In this document: positions 1 to 11,164 of the stretch, in pieces | Layout of the letters: the number at the start of each line of letters is the position of its first letter | Position numbering within the stretch: the stretch's first letter is position 1 | Origin: Mytilus galloprovincialis | Taxonomy: Eukaryota > Mollusca > Bivalvia > Mytilida > Mytilidae | Direction: 5' to 3' | Assembly: GCF_965363235.1 (NCBI RefSeq) | Contig: NC_134850.1 | Span: 34,073,102 to 34,137,101, forward strand | Length of the DNA: 64,000 bases | Translations under genes and position numbers: made by a program | The notes under the pieces: generated by a model | What the model was told of the DNA's origin: nothing | What the model saw: the letters and a program-made list of their open reading frames with translations, nothing else | Databases searched by the model: none

Positions 1-215
1 TTCCTAAACTGTTGGGACTAAAACTCCCAAAATCAATCCCAACTTTCCTTTTGTGGTCATAAACCTTGTGTCAAAATTTCATAGATTTCTATTGACTTAA
101 ACTAAAGTTATAGTGCGAAAACCAAAAGTCTTCGGAAGATGACGATGACGACGACGACGCCAACGTGATACCAATATACGACCAGAAACTTTTCAATTTT
201 TGCGGTCGTATAAAA
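1..215 (-). repeat. Family A repeat, left part cut by window edge
   Basis: Reading the minus strand, this is the start of the family A unit: a TATACGACCGCA end (near 205-215), a GTC-rich microsatellite (140-165), then the conserved 'TTTTCGCACTATAACTTTAG' block. The same blocks recur at 4.7-5.9, 16.0-20.1, 24.4-25.1 and 27.0-27.3 kb. The copy continues to the left of the window. Confidence 0.8.
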
Positions 216-323
216 AAGGCTATCATTGGGTAAATCTTTACTAGTTAATTTATACAAACTAACAAGATACATAAGAATAATCTCTTTTTAACTTCTTTTT
301 GAAGTAGTTACAGCTTAACTTAC

Positions 324-378
324 CATCTGGGGGCTTCCATTCATCTCTATTCTTTCTATCTTGAGTTTCTTCTGCCAT
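324..378 (-). CDS. Probable first coding exon of an unidentified gene
   Basis: On the minus strand an ATG at 378 opens MAEETQDRKNRDEWKPPDG and runs for 18 codons plus one base into a strong donor, GTAAGT, read from 323 downward. Composition is charged and hydrophilic, as in many soluble N-termini, and there is no signal peptide. The intron is phase 1 and the next exon must lie left of the window. The sequence is unique in the window, unlike its repeat-filled surroundings. I do not recognise the protein. The case rests on an initiator ATG, clean codons and a consensus donor; a chance short ORF is possible. Confidence 0.45.
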
Positions 379-700
379 ATTACAATGGTTTAGAGTAATT
401 TAAATGCAATATGTAAACCACTGCAGGGATTCTTGACTCCTAAAAGATTATTGTGGCAGTTATTTAATGGTATATTTTTATACATATATACTTAAAATGT
501 TTTATTGATTCAAAACAACTCTGATACAACTTAAAGCGAAGTTAAGCAATTAAAAAATTAAAACAAAAGAACAGCTAGAGTTCCAATGTCATCCCCGTTG
601 TACATATATTACCTATATAAGGGCAATAACTAAATAAAACACTTTCTTTTTGGTCTTTAAAACAATTTATAAATATTTTAGAGAAATGAAGGCTTCAGAG
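379..700. other. Non-coding, possible 5' flank of the minus-strand gene
   Basis: AT-rich sequence with no recognisable repeat. If the exon at 324-378 is real, this holds its 5' UTR and promoter; I see no clear TATA or initiator that decides this. Confidence 0.2.
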
Positions 701-1620
701 CAAAGCAGAGTTTATTTATAATTAATTTTTCCAAGGGGCATAACTCATTAAAAATATTTGATAAGCACTGATTTCAGAAAGTGTCAAAGACATTGCTGCT
801 ATAAACCTATGATATAAGTTTGATAAAAATTCTGCCAAGAATTGTACACATGAGAGCACTAACAACGCAATATTTCATATAATCAATATATCGAAGGGAC
901 ATATTAAAAAAAATTGATCGGCACTGTTTGAGGTACTGATGATATAAACCTATGATAAAAGTTTCATAAAATTCTGGCAATAATTAATTGTACACATGAA
1001 AGTGTTAACAATGCAACTTTCCTTATAATCAATATTTCCAATGAGCAATTTACTCTTTTAAAATAATTGATCTGCACTGATTTTGGAACTTGGCAAAGAC
1101 ATTGCTGATATAAACTTATGCTATAAGTTTAATAAAAAAACTGGCAAGAATTGTACACATAAGAGCTAACAATGCAATTAACAATAAAATTAATGTTTCT
1201 AAGGGGCATAACATATTTAAAAACAATTGATCTGCTCTGTTTTTTGAACTTGTCAAAAACATTATTAATATAAATGTATACTATAAGTTTCATAAAAATC
1301 TGTCAGGAATTGTACACATGAGAGCGCTAAAGATGCAATTTTTAATACACTAAATGTTTCCAAGAGGCACAACTCTTTTAAAAATAATATATTGACACTG
1401 ATTTTTTATATCTACCAAAACATTGCTGAAATAAATATATACCCGTATAATATAAATTTCATAAAAATCTGGCAAGAACTGTACACATGCATAGAGCACT
1501 TACCAGACCATACAGACGGATGGACGCCTGGTATTTCTATGTCCCCCACAACGCGTTTCCCAGATGAAATCATGTATCAATCAAAATTTAAAAACTATAT
1601 GCTCTTTATTGTAAGGAGAT
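700..1620 (+). repeat. Degenerate tandem repeat, about 160 bp unit, 5 or more copies
   Basis: The motif 'AAGGGGCATAACTC' and variants recurs near 733, 892, 1040, 1200 and 1362, spaced about 147-162 bp. Each is followed by an 'ATTGATCTGCACTG' block, a 'GATATAAAC' block and 'TGTACACATGAGAG'. Copies differ by roughly a fifth of positions. The array ends near 'GACGGATGGACGCCTGG' (about 1517-1535). It is a common type of mollusc repeat. The short ORF across its end is not coding. Confidence 0.75.
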
Positions 1621-2015
1621 AGAAATGAGATAATTTAAGTTTAATAAAAGACCTTAAAGAAAACAGCTGTTGTAACCAATTTTTGTTTCTAAAAGCATTT
1701 TATAAGAGCTACCTTATATTTTATTTCCAAATTTTATCATTTAATTAGGGGTTTTTTCAAATCAGATCCTTAACCATGTTAACTACACATTGCGGTAGTA
1801 TGTAAAATATTCTTTTATTTTTCTTTTAATTTCTTACTCTTTTACTTGTAACCTTTGAAATTATATATGTGGGTGCAGACCAAGCATAACAAGTAAATAG
1901 CTTCCAAATTGATTTAACATTGCCTTTAAACCTTTTCATGTTCATTTCATGTACACATTATTTTTCAATCTGCATGATTGTCAAAATTGCAGTCAGTAAA
2001 CGACAATTTAAAAAA
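1621..2015. other. AT-rich, nothing recognised
   Basis: No gene, RNA or repeat could be supported here. Confidence 0.3.
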
Positions 2016-2019
2016 AAGA

Positions 2020-2690
2020 TTGTAAGGGTTCCGCGGAACCCAGTGCCTCGACTATTTTTGCTGTTAATCGCAGGCTCAACAAAAATGAGGGAAAAAAATA
2101 TTCCTCTCGATACTATCTTTTGATTGTAAGAAGCTTCTGTCCAAGTTTAATAAAAATTCAGGATTATAAGTTTATGAATCTAATTAATGTTTTAAAAACT
2201 TTATCTGCAGACTGTATGTAATGTTAACTGGAAGAATAACTAAGTCCATTTATAAGTAAAATACGGAAAAACAGGAACAAAATTTTAACAAAATTTCCTT
2301 CTAGATACCAGCTTTTGATCATAAACAAGCTTCTGCCCAAGGTTGGTACAAATCCAGGATACGTTTAAGAAAGTTATTAAAATTTTAAAAACTGTAACCA
2401 CAGAGTGAATGTACTGTTTCCTGGCAGAAAAACTTAGTCCATTTACAAAAAATATGATTTAGAGGTAAATTACGGAAATCATGGATTTTTTTTTACTAAA
2501 TTTACTTCTGGATACTATCTTACATGACAAGCTTCTGTCCTAGTTTGGTAGAAATCCAGGATAGTTAAAAGTTATTAAAATTTCAAAAACTCTAACCACA
2601 AAGTGAATATTTGTGGATGCCGCCGCTGACGGAATGTAGGATCGCTATGTCTCACTTTTTCGACAAAAGTCAAAGGCTCGTCAAAAATGA
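2020..2690 (+). repeat. Tandem repeat, about 170-200 bp unit, three copies
   Basis: Blocks 'GATACTATCTTTTGATTGTA', 'AAGCTTCTGTCCAAGTTT' and 'CAGGAT' recur at about 2109, 2306 and 2512. The array starts after 'GTTCCGCGGAACC' (2028-2040, a perfect palindrome) and ends with a GC-richer stretch 'GATGCCGCCGCTGACGGAA' near 2617. It looks like a dispersed mollusc repeat with an internal array. Confidence 0.65.
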
Positions 2691-2699
2691 ATGATTTAG

Positions 2700-3235
2700 T
2701 GTCAAGATACATTTTATTTGAGCAACAGAAAATGTTTCCGTTTCTTACTCATCTGAAACCCTGTTGTCCACCTAGTTTCACTTTTTCAGCTAAATTCAAA
2801 TAACATGCTAAACACATACAAAACAATCTATCCCTAACTGTGATCACATCCTTGGTCACATACATACAATTATAACTGAGGTTGAATTAATGTCTTGCAA
2901 GACAATTATGTATCACATCCAAGATTTTGAGTTTATTTTGACAAAATTTAACTAAACTGGCTGCTCATATTGAATAATATTACAATGTTGTGTCCTTGTA
3001 TAAAATTTGAACAAAACAAAAACGAAAACAGAAGTATTTTTATTTCAAGTGGTACTAAAAAAAAAAAATTACTGGCAATTATAATTCTGTTAGCCACACT
3101 TGTGTTTTGTTTTAAAAAAATACTAATATTTAACACTTGCACTAGAAGAACAGTTAACTAATTCTTACATTAATTTTTTTTAGAATCCAATAGTTTTTTT
3201 TGGCTCTGCATTATTTAACTTGGATTTAATATCCC
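2700..3235. other. AT-rich, nothing recognised
   Basis: Two short ORFs lie on opposite strands over the same bases (2,948-3,161); both are low-complexity and look non-coding. Confidence 0.3.
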
Positions 3236-3355
3236 AAATGGGGGTCTCACTAATTAGTGACAAGAAGCGTCAAGAAGCGAACAAAAGTGACAAGACGAAT
3301 AATTTAACGACAAGAAGACTATAAAGAAGACTATCATTAAGTGATAAGAAAAGTA
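3236..3355. repeat. Short degenerate 'GACAAGAAGCG' motif array
   Basis: After 'GGGGTCTCACTAATTAG' come irregular copies of GTGACAAGAAGCG, GTCAAGAAGCG, GTGACAAGACG and CGACAAGAAGA. A related 'GGGTCTCATTGGGGTCTCAG' end is seen at 10,566-10,586 in opposite sense, so this may be one tip of a dispersed element. Confidence 0.4.
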
Positions 3356-3979
3356 AATATTATTTATTTGAAATAAATGAATAAAAGAAATATGCATTAT
3401 ACAAATGTCATAGTTTTGTGTTAAATATATATACATAATTTTTCGTTATTTAATTAGATTATCTAATTATACTAGTTGATAGAAGAAAAGAAACATTTTT
3501 CAAGAAAAGAGTCTAAATAGTATAAAATGTTAAAATATTTACATTATTTATAATTAATTATAGTTATGGATCATAAAGTATACCAGATCGAGTGTTTGGA
3601 TTTATTTTTGTTTGGGGGTGGGGTGGGTGGGGGGTATTGTTATGCCATTTTTATCTATTCTTTATATGGGCACTTAGAATCATCAGATCATTGGATGATT
3701 AACTCCTCATGTATGCTATTATATAAGAGGGTGGTAAAGGGGGGTACTGAACACTGAAACATGTGAAATAAGAATCGCAAAAACGTTGCACGAAAAATAA
3801 AAATCGGGAAAAACGAAGCACTAGAAATAAAATCGTACATATTAAGAAAAAAAGTAACAAAAGTTATTACTCAGCCGTTCTTGGTGATCATGCAGTCATT
3901 ATAAATGGACATGGAGACCCTGTGGTCACCTTTTAGATTTGCATCGGATTTGGAAAAAAAATAGTATTCATCACTGGGG
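3356..3979. other. AT-rich, no gene
   Basis: Contains a G-rich run near 3,615-3,635 and scattered 'ACGAAAAATAAAAATCG'-like repeats at 3,790-3,840 that resemble 6,500-6,650. No coding signal. Confidence 0.3.
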
Positions 3980-4309
3980 TAATTAATAGCCTATTCCTCA
4001 TGAATCACTGAAGTAAATGTGATCGATCTCCATAACTGCAGTTACGTATATCCAAAGATGGCGGACGACTTTTCTGGTTAATATTTCTATGGTCGATTTT
4101 GTAATAACTATGTTCTATTCTTCGGTATTTTGTGTCTTTTTAAACATCATTTACTAAATTTGAACCTGAAATACTATGGGTTTTGTCATAGTTTAACCGC
4201 TAAATGGAGAAACTGGTGTCAAAACAATCAGGTATCTGAGTAAACATCAAATACATAAGTTGAAAAACTGCATGAATGATCAACCAAGTATATATAAAAA
4301 AGAAAATTT

Positions 4310-4680
4310 AGTAAAAATGTATAATTGCCAATGAAATAACTCTCCACAAGAGACCAAATGACCCAGAAATTAACAACTATAGGTCATCGTACAGCCTTCA
4401 ACAATGGCCAAATGCTGCATATAGTCAGCTATAAAAGGCCCAGAAATGACAAATGTCAAACAATTTAAACTAGAAAACTAACGGCCTAATTAATGTACAA
4501 AAAATGAACGAAAAACAAATATTTAACACATCAACAAACGACAACCACTGAATTACAGGCTCCTGACTTAAAACAAGCACATACAGAATGTGGTGGGATT
4601 AAACATGTTAACGGGTGCCAAACCCTCCCCCTAACCTGGAACAATGGTTTAACAGTATAATATAAGAACAGACTATAACC
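4310..4680 (+). repeat. Family B dispersed repeat, plus orientation
   Basis: Contains the ordered blocks 'GCCAATGAAATAACTCTCCA', 'GACCAAATGACCCAGAAATT', 'AGTCAGCTATAAAAGGCCC', 'GGCTCCTGACTT' and 'CCAAACCCTCCCCCTAACC'. The same order is seen at 25,680-26,060, and inverted at 53.2, 60.4, 61.5-62.0 and 62.5 kb. I know this family as abundant in mussel DNA. It codes for nothing. Confidence 0.8.
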
Positions 4681-4683
4681 AGA

Positions 4684-5915
4684 TGCTCCGCACAGCTTTA
4701 TACGACCGCAGAGTTGGAACCCTGAACATTGGGGCAAGTATGGACACAACATTCAAGCTTGATACAGCTCTGAATTTGGATTGTAATTAAATAGTTGACA
4801 CAACACAGGTTTCTGACACATATGTGGTCTAAGAACTTAAACTTAAAAACCTTAAATTTTAAATTGGACATTACATATTATGGTCCAATATCCTAAATCT
4901 AAATACATATATCAAAGAACCCCAAGAATTCAATTTTTGATGAAATCCAATAAAGTTCAATTTTGGACCCTTTAGACCTCAAGGTGGACCAATCTGATAA
5001 CCGGGCCCAAACATCAAAAATCTAAAGACATGGTTAGATTAAGCATATATCAAAGAACCCCATATATACAATTTTTGTTGAAATCAAACAAAGTTTAATT
5101 TTGGACCGCAATTTGGAGCAACGTGAAAACTGGGCCTATAATCAAAAATCTAAATACATGTTTAGATTCAGCATATCAAAGAACACCAAGGATTCAATTT
5201 TTGATGATATCAAACAAAGTTTAATTCTGGACCACGATTTGGCACAACTTGAAAACTGGGCCCATAATAAAAATTATAAGTACATGTTTAGAATCAGCAT
5301 ATACATTGTATGTTGTATAAAACAATGATTTAAGTTGATTCAACTACTATTCTGGACAAAGAAAGAAAACTCCAATTGAAAATGTCTTGCTATGGCGCAA
5401 TACTGTGCAATTGAAAATACTTGCTATTGCACAATACTGTGCAATTGAAGATTTCTTGCTATTGTGCAATACTGTGCAATTGAAAATTTCTTGCTATTGC
5501 ACAATACTGTGCAATTGAAGATTTCTTGCTATTTTTGGCCCCTTTTTCCTAAACTGTTGGGACCAAAACTCCCAAAATCAATCCCAACCTTCCTTTAGTG
5601 GTCATAAACCTTGTGTCAAAATTTCATAGATTCCTATTTACTTAAACTAAAGTTAGAGTGTGAAAACCAAGAATAATGCTTATTTGGGCCCTTTTTGGCC
5701 CCTTATTCCAAAACTGTTGGGACCAAAACTTCCAAAATCAATCCCAACCTTCCTTTTGTGGTCATAAACCTTGTGTTTAAATTTCATAGATTTCTATTCA
5801 CTTATAGTGCGAAAACCAAAAGTCTTTTGACGCCGATGACAATCATTTACAATGACGATGACGACGACTACGGACAACGATGACGCCAACATGATACCAA
5901 TATACGACCAAAAAA
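4684..5915 (-). repeat. Family A repeat, full-length-like copy, minus orientation
   Basis: Starts (3' end of the unit) with 'AGATGCTCCGCACAGCTTTA' and 'TACGACCGCAGAG' at 4,681-4,715 and ends with a GTC/GAC-rich stretch and 'CCAATATACGACC' at 5,830-5,911. It includes two internal arrays: a ~145 bp unit ('CAAAGAACCCCAAGAATTCA', 4,910-5,300) and a 35 bp unit (5,390-5,535). Confidence 0.75.
5390..5535. repeat. 35 bp tandem repeat with hairpin core, four copies
   Basis: Each unit holds 'GCACAATACTGTGCAATTGA' followed by 'TTCTTGCTATT'. The core TTGCACAATACTGTGCAA is nearly self-complementary. The same array in opposite sense is at 18,300-18,480 and 19,440-19,680. Confidence 0.8.
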
Positions 5916-6405
5916 GTCTTCCACCTATATATAGCTAACTAGACATGATGTTGGCTTGGCTCTATAGAAATAAAGAATAGGTAGCATGATCAATATATTT
6001 TCACACAATATTTGTAAAGTCTTTCAAGAACAATTCAGATTCCAATTTCATTTCAAACGAGAAGGACAATTGTATAGAAATGAATTCAGTTACGAATATC
6101 TATATTTCCAGTAACGTATATCAACAGCAATTAATTTTTTTCAGTTACCCATATCACGTTTTTTTGGACAACCGATTTCTCCTTTTAGCGGTTAAACTAT
6201 GAAAAAACCCATAGTATTTCAGTTTCAAATTAAGGAAATTAGTCTTATAAGACACGAAATACCAAAGAATAGTACATAGTTATTACATAATAGACAAAAG
6301 AAATATTGACCAGAAACGTCGTCCTCCATCTTCGACTTTATACATGTAAATGCAGTTACGGAGATAACATTTACTTCAGTGATTCATGAGGAATAGGCTA
6401 TTAAT

Positions 6406-6828
6406 AAAGATAACAACTAATATCAGGGCTGACTTTGAATTAGTCCCTGGTTTACTTTTTAATCAAATTCGTGACAAGCATGAGAAATTAAGAGTACCAA
6501 CACGAAACACAGAAAATAAATAAAGGGGAAACACTAAGCACGCACATCGTACCAAACACGAGTAAACGAGAAATAAAACTTAGAAACATGAAAACACTTG
6601 AAATAAAAAGGCTGAAAACGTTGCACAAAAGTAACCCTTTTATCTTCGACCTGACCCTCATATAGTATAAATTAAATTCCATTGTTAGGATTGTTACAAA
6701 ATGTTCAGATTGATGATTATAATAAATAAAAATAACATAATAAAAAAACACTAAATATTCATTACAAAAGTGCAACTATACATAAATACAACAACATTTG
6801 AAACTTCATTAAACAATTAAACAACAAA
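6406..6828. other. AT-rich, no gene
   Basis: Repeated short 'AAACACGA'-like motifs at 6,500-6,620 resemble 3,790-3,840. The ORF across it is low-complexity and hydrophobic and I do not regard it as coding. Confidence 0.3.
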
Positions 6829-7049
6829 TAATAATAATAATAATAATATTTTATTCGCACAAACACATTTACATTAAATGGTTATGGCATACAAAATTAA
6901 AACAATAAACTGACAATAGTTAAATTGATTATAACTATATTAGAGTGACAGTGGTATTCACAGCGAAGAAGAAAAAGGCTATAAATATCAACAGTTTACA
7001 CATTATAAAAAAGACCACAAACAAAAATTAGGTTGCATATTAAACAAAG

Positions 7050-9482
7050 TTACACAGATGTTCTTAATAAAAGACAATCATTAATATACTTTATGGTGAT
7101 TTTTATAATGACTGGTAGACTGCTATTTAAAAGTACAGTCAAATGATTTAGTGTTATAGTGGACTGCAATTTAATAAAATTGAAATTAAGATTTTTATTA
7201 ATATTTTGTATATAGGTATCCCTTAATGATTTATAGCATGGACAGATTGAGAAGAAATGGTATTCATCCTCAATTTCTTGTCTGTTACAGGATAAGCAAA
7301 TGCGTTTATTTCTTTCAATGTTGGTATAACGCCCTCTTTCAATTGCTAGGGAATGCGCACTTAGTTTAAATTTACTGAAAACTGATCGGTCGGTTTTGAA
7401 TTTACATATATCAATATATGGGGGCCTTTTTCTAATTCTTTTAGTATGACAAAAGAAATTTAATTTTTCACATTTATTGATAGAACAATTCATAATTTGA
7501 TAAGCCTGGTCATAGATTCTTTGTTGGATACTATTTATGTGATATTTTAAATTAAAAGTATTAAAAGTGAGATAACCAAAACCTAATTTATTTAACCAGT
7601 CTTTTACAATGTTAACCCATTTACTTGTTTTCTCTACATTATTATATATTTTATGGACTAAAGTGTTAGGAGAGTTTACAATGTGGTTTAGAAATTTTAT
7701 AGCTGAAAGGTGAATTTTAAAGTACAAAGGGATTCTGTTTGTCTCAGTTAAACAGGCTACATTTGTTGTTTTGCACTGTACTCCTAAGATTTCTTTAATA
7801 AATTTAATATGTAAATGTTCAAATGGATCTGAATCTTTGAACACTTGGCTTACACCCCAAACTTCACTTCCATAAAGAGTTATTGGAACAACTAAAGTAT
7901 CAAATAATTTTTCAAGCATACTGCAGGGATTATCTAAAGAGACTGTTTTTTTAATTTTAAACCAAGCTTTTCTTCCTTTTTCCATAAGATTTTTTTTTGA
8001 ATGATTTAAACTTCCTGAACAATTTATAGTTATTCCAAGGTAACAAATAGATTTAACAGTCTCAAGATGTTCTTTTTCTACTTTAAAATAATTACAATGA
8101 GATTTTCCATTAGAATTGAATATTATAATTTTTGATTTTTGTTTGTTAACATCAAGTTTCCATAGGGAACAAAATTTAGTTAACTCATTTAGTGCATTTT
8201 GTAGCCCTTCTTGGGTTTCAGACAATAAAATAATGTCATCTGCATATAATAATGATGTTAGTTTAACATCTCCTATAATAATTGGTTGAGTGTTTGCATG
8301 ATCAAGGTCATTTACAAGGCCATTTATATAAATATTAAACAAAGTGGGGCTAAGTACATCCCCTTGTTTTACTCCGCAATTTGATATAAATTCATGGCTA
8401 ATACCATTTTGAAATTTAATTCTGCATTTGTTATCATTATACATTGATTGGATGACGTTAAAAAGTTTGCCTGGAAGTCTGTTTTGGAGTAGAATGTAGA
8501 ATAAACCCTCCCTCCAGACAGTATCAAAGGCTTTTCGCAGATCTATAAATGCTGCAAAAATTTTCTTTTTTTTAGTTTTATATTTGTCTACAATAGACTT
8601 TAATGAGAATATATGATCTGCTGTTCTAGCTTTTTCTTTGAAGCCAATCTGATTTTCACTTATCAAATTATTGGTGTTAATAAACTTCATAAGTCTAGTG
8701 TGTATAATTTTATTGAATAATTTTCCCAAATTAGAAGTCAATGAGATACCTCTATAATTAGAGGGGTCAGATTTGTTCCCCTTTTTATGAATTAAAGTAA
8801 TCAGACTTTTGTTCCATAATTTTGGGAAGCTGCCTTTCATAAATACTAGGTTAAAAAGTTTTAATAGGGGTTCTAATAATACTGGCATACCGCATTTAAT
8901 CATTTCGTTAGAAATTAAGTCTTCAGCTGATGATTTACCATTTTTAAGTGTTTTAACTGCATTTAAAATTTCAGCTGGCTGAATGTGTTTATTAAATTCG
9001 TTGTCAGAGTTGCATGTATTTAGTGTCTTTTTTAAGGCTGTTAATTTTTCAATAATTATGTCATGGAATTTATTGTTTTGGATATTAGAAGTACTGTTCA
9101 TTTTTTTAAAGTAGTTTATAAATAATTCTTGATCAAAATTGTTTTCCTCTTTTATTTCTGAAAGAGAACTTAATTTGTTAAGTAAATTCCAAAATGTCTT
9201 TGGGTCTTTTTTCATATTTAGTGAAATTTGGTCACAGATTTGACTCTTGTAACTTCTTTCTTCTTGTTTACACCTTCTTCTTAATTTAGATTTGAATGAG
9301 TAAAATGATTTTCTATAGGATCCATTGTCTGGAAACTTATTTACAAGTAAACAGTACTTTTTAACTGTAGTATGGAGGTCATGACAAGAGTCTGAGAACC
9401 ATGGTTTTTTATTTTTCTTAATAGGCCTATTCATGATTTTCTTTTGAACAAATTTAGTGGATAAAAGTGCTGTATCACACAA
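7050..9482 (-). CDS. LINE reverse transcriptase, with C-terminal Cys/His motif
   Basis: An 810-codon open frame. RT motifs appear in order: 'HKKGNKSDPSNYRGISL' (about residues 233-249), 'AFIDLRKAFD' with the first catalytic Asp (about 311-320), 'GVKQGDVLSPTLFN' (about 370-383) and 'YADD' (about 413-416), the active-site box. A thumb/connection-like region follows, then CLSC..H..C (about residues 729-747, C-x2-C-x9-H-x4-C), typical of the C-terminus of such LINEs. The protein would copy the element's RNA at a nicked target site. No internal stop is present. The listed first codon is TTG, not a real start: the frame is the downstream part of an endonuclease-RT ORF2 and is separated from the endonuclease by one frame change near 9,485-9,500. 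Domestication is not suggested. Confidence 0.95.
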   Translation of the reverse strand: MCDTALLSTKFVQKKIMNRPIKKNKKPWFSDSCHDLHTTVKKYCLLVNKFPDNGSYRKSFYSFKSKLRRRCKQEERSYKSQICDQISLNMKKDPKTFWNLLNKLSSLSEIKEENNFDQELFINYFKKMNSTSNIQNNKFHDIIIEKLTALKKTLNTCNSDNEFNKHIQPAEILNAVKTLKNGKSSAEDLISNEMIKCGMPVLLEPLLKLFNLVFMKGSFPKLWNKSLITLIHKKGNKSDPSNYRGISLTSNLGKLFNKIIHTRLMKFINTNNLISENQIGFKEKARTADHIFSLKSIVDKYKTKKKKIFAAFIDLRKAFDTVWREGLFYILLQNRLPGKLFNVIQSMYNDNKCRIKFQNGISHEFISNCGVKQGDVLSPTLFNIYINGLVNDLDHANTQPIIIGDVKLTSLLYADDIILLSETQEGLQNALNELTKFCSLWKLDVNKQKSKIIIFNSNGKSHCNYFKVEKEHLETVKSICYLGITINCSGSLNHSKKNLMEKGRKAWFKIKKTVSLDNPCSMLEKLFDTLVVPITLYGSEVWGVSQVFKDSDPFEHLHIKFIKEILGVQCKTTNVACLTETNRIPLYFKIHLSAIKFLNHIVNSPNTLVHKIYNNVEKTSKWVNIVKDWLNKLGFGYLTFNTFNLKYHINSIQQRIYDQAYQIMNCSINKCEKLNFFCHTKRIRKRPPYIDICKFKTDRSVFSKFKLSAHSLAIERGRYTNIERNKRICLSCNRQEIEDEYHFFSICPCYKSLRDTYIQNINKNLNFNFIKLQSTITLNHLTVLLNSSLPVIIKITIKYINDCLLLRTSV

Positions 9483-9484
9483 AA

Positions 9485-10220
9485 TTAAGCGTTGAATTTT
9501 TCAACAGCTGAATTACAATCAATCTGTTTATCATTTACAAATTCATCTAGTCTTTGTTTTACATGTGAGTTTTGAATGTTTGTAGTATAACAATCAATTG
9601 CTTTGTTATCCCAAATAAATTTACCAGGGAGAGGATCTAATTTTGTCTCTATAGTTTTACATTTGTGAAAGCAAGTAAGTAAAGAGCAACTGATAGGACA
9701 GTGATCTGATATTGGCGTAAAATCACTAACTTTAAAGTTTCCTATGCATTGTAATAAATTAGAAGACACAAGTGTATAGTCTACAAGACTGGAACCATTA
9801 TATGTTATACATGTACATTTGCCCAAAGGGTCTCCAATAGTTCTTCCGTTCAGTATTCTGAGTCCGGATTCTTTACATAAATCAATTAATAACTTTCCAC
9901 TCTTATTTGCAGATTTTGAATCAAGATTATTTCTTAAACTATGTGAGTCAATTGAATAATCATTGTCTTTTGATTTTGGGAATTTTGCTTCATCAGAGAT
10001 AACAAAATCTGGAATAGTATTGGTGTATGCATTAAAATCACCTTGAATTACAATATCTCCGAGTTGACTATAGTGCTCAATATTTCTTAGCAACTTTGAA
10101 TAAACTTCATTTATATCTTCTGTACAGCCAGAAGAATATTCTGGTGAAAAATATACTGTAGCCATAAAAATGTCATTCTTAAGATTAAAAAAATGTTTAT
10201 CTAGTTTAACCCATACAGCA
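9485..10220 (-). pseudogene. LINE endonuclease domain, N-terminally truncated
   Basis: Apurinic-like endonuclease of the exonuclease III fold. 'GDIVIQGDFNAYTN' carries the GDFN catalytic block and 'DFTPISDHCPISCSL' carries the SDH block that ends the domain. The family normally has about 230 residues before the RT; about the first 100 are missing here, including the N-terminal catalytic Asn and Glu. The frame ends in TAA at 9,485-9,487. The RT frame overlaps by about eight codons and differs by one base, so EN and RT are not in one frame in this copy. The element cannot make a full ORF2 protein. Confidence 0.85.
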
Positions 10221-10235
10221 AATCAACTGTCATGA

Positions 10236-11090
10236 CTGTCATTAATCAATTCTGTGTTAATTGACTTTTTCTATATTTTTGTTTTGTTTTAATAGTGTAT
10301 ATACTTTCATGTCGTTAAATTTGTCTTCTCTGCCCTAATTTATTCTTCAAAAAGCTAATTGTTGTCTTCTTGTCGCCTATTATTGAGATCAAACATGTGA
10401 TATTCATTATATTATACCAATTTGGATGAGTGATCAGATTTCGAGTCCAGAGAGATTTTCTGATTTGACTCCCCACTGAGCAGAAAAGGATAATGGTGAT
10501 ATTGCAATTCCTACCCGTGTTAATATTTAAAAAAATGTGGTTGACATTCTTTAAAAACATATTTTTAGGTGGGTCTCATTGGGGTCTCAGCGTGACGTGG
10601 GATTGCCGACTTGTGTTATTTTAGTGCTTTCATTATATAATTATGATATTTGCATATATATGCTGACTTATTGCATTTGTACACTTTAACCTTATACAAA
10701 GCTCTGCATCATCTGCATCATCTGATTTGCTCAAAACACAAAATGTCAGCCATCCATTAAAAACGAAAGTAGAATGATGTAAAATCGAAAGTAGATATGC
10801 AATTTGTGTTAACATTTTTTGTTAAAATTTAACAAAAGTAAACAAAACTTTTTAAAATACCCCTTTTCATATCTCAACCATTTATTTATTTTCGAATAAA
10901 TTCTATGCGTAATCACTCCAAATAGATTTAAATGTGCATTGCATGGAAATCACCTAAGCTAATTATAGAGATAAAGGTGTGGTTTTCGAAGATCTAGAAC
11001 AGTCCTCTGGTCATTGGCAGTATGGTTGGCATTTGAAAGGTAAGGTTTACGGGTCTTAGATTAATGCCAGTGGGTACGTGAAATTCATTA
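10236..11090. other. No gene; one fragment of a dispersed repeat
   Basis: The stretch 10,290-10,590 ends in 'GGGTCTCATTGGGGTCTCAG' and 'TGACGTGGGATTGCCG', which looks like a dispersed repeat end. The rest is AT-rich with nothing recognised. Confidence 0.35.
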
Positions 11091-11164
11091 ATTTATCCAT
11101 TGATATATTTCTTGGCTAGCAAAAACTTTCTGGCCAAACCGGCATGGCCATGTGTTGTGTGCAG

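Larger units (their letters stand above)
3980..6405. mobile_element. Composite element with ~235 bp terminal inverted repeats
   Basis: The left arm (about 3,980-4,216) and right arm (about 6,171-6,405) are inverted copies: 'ATTAATAGCCTATTCC' opens the left and 'GGAATAGGCTATTAAT' closes the right, and the 'GTTTAACCGCTAAA' inner end is mirrored as 'TTTTAGCGGTTAAAC'. Arm identity is roughly 80-85% by eye. The interior holds a family B copy and a family A copy and no transposase ORF. It may be a foldback-type non-autonomous DNA transposon that received later insertions, or two separate copies that landed in opposite orientation. Confidence 0.6.
6829..10235 (-). mobile_element. 5'-truncated LINE (non-LTR retrotransposon)
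   Basis: Minus-strand element: a partial apurinic-type endonuclease, a reverse transcriptase, a short 3' UTR (6,851-7,049) and a tail of seven ATT/TTA units (6,829-6,850). An AATAAA-type signal sits just before the tail. The endonuclease frame can be followed upstream of its first Met, through AVWVKLDKHFFNLKNDIF, to about 10,220, where it stops; roughly the first 100 residues are absent. No RNase H domain is seen after the RT. Clade is uncertain: the architecture fits the Jockey/CR1/L2/L1-like group. The nearly undamaged RT suggests a fairly recent insertion. Confidence 0.93.
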
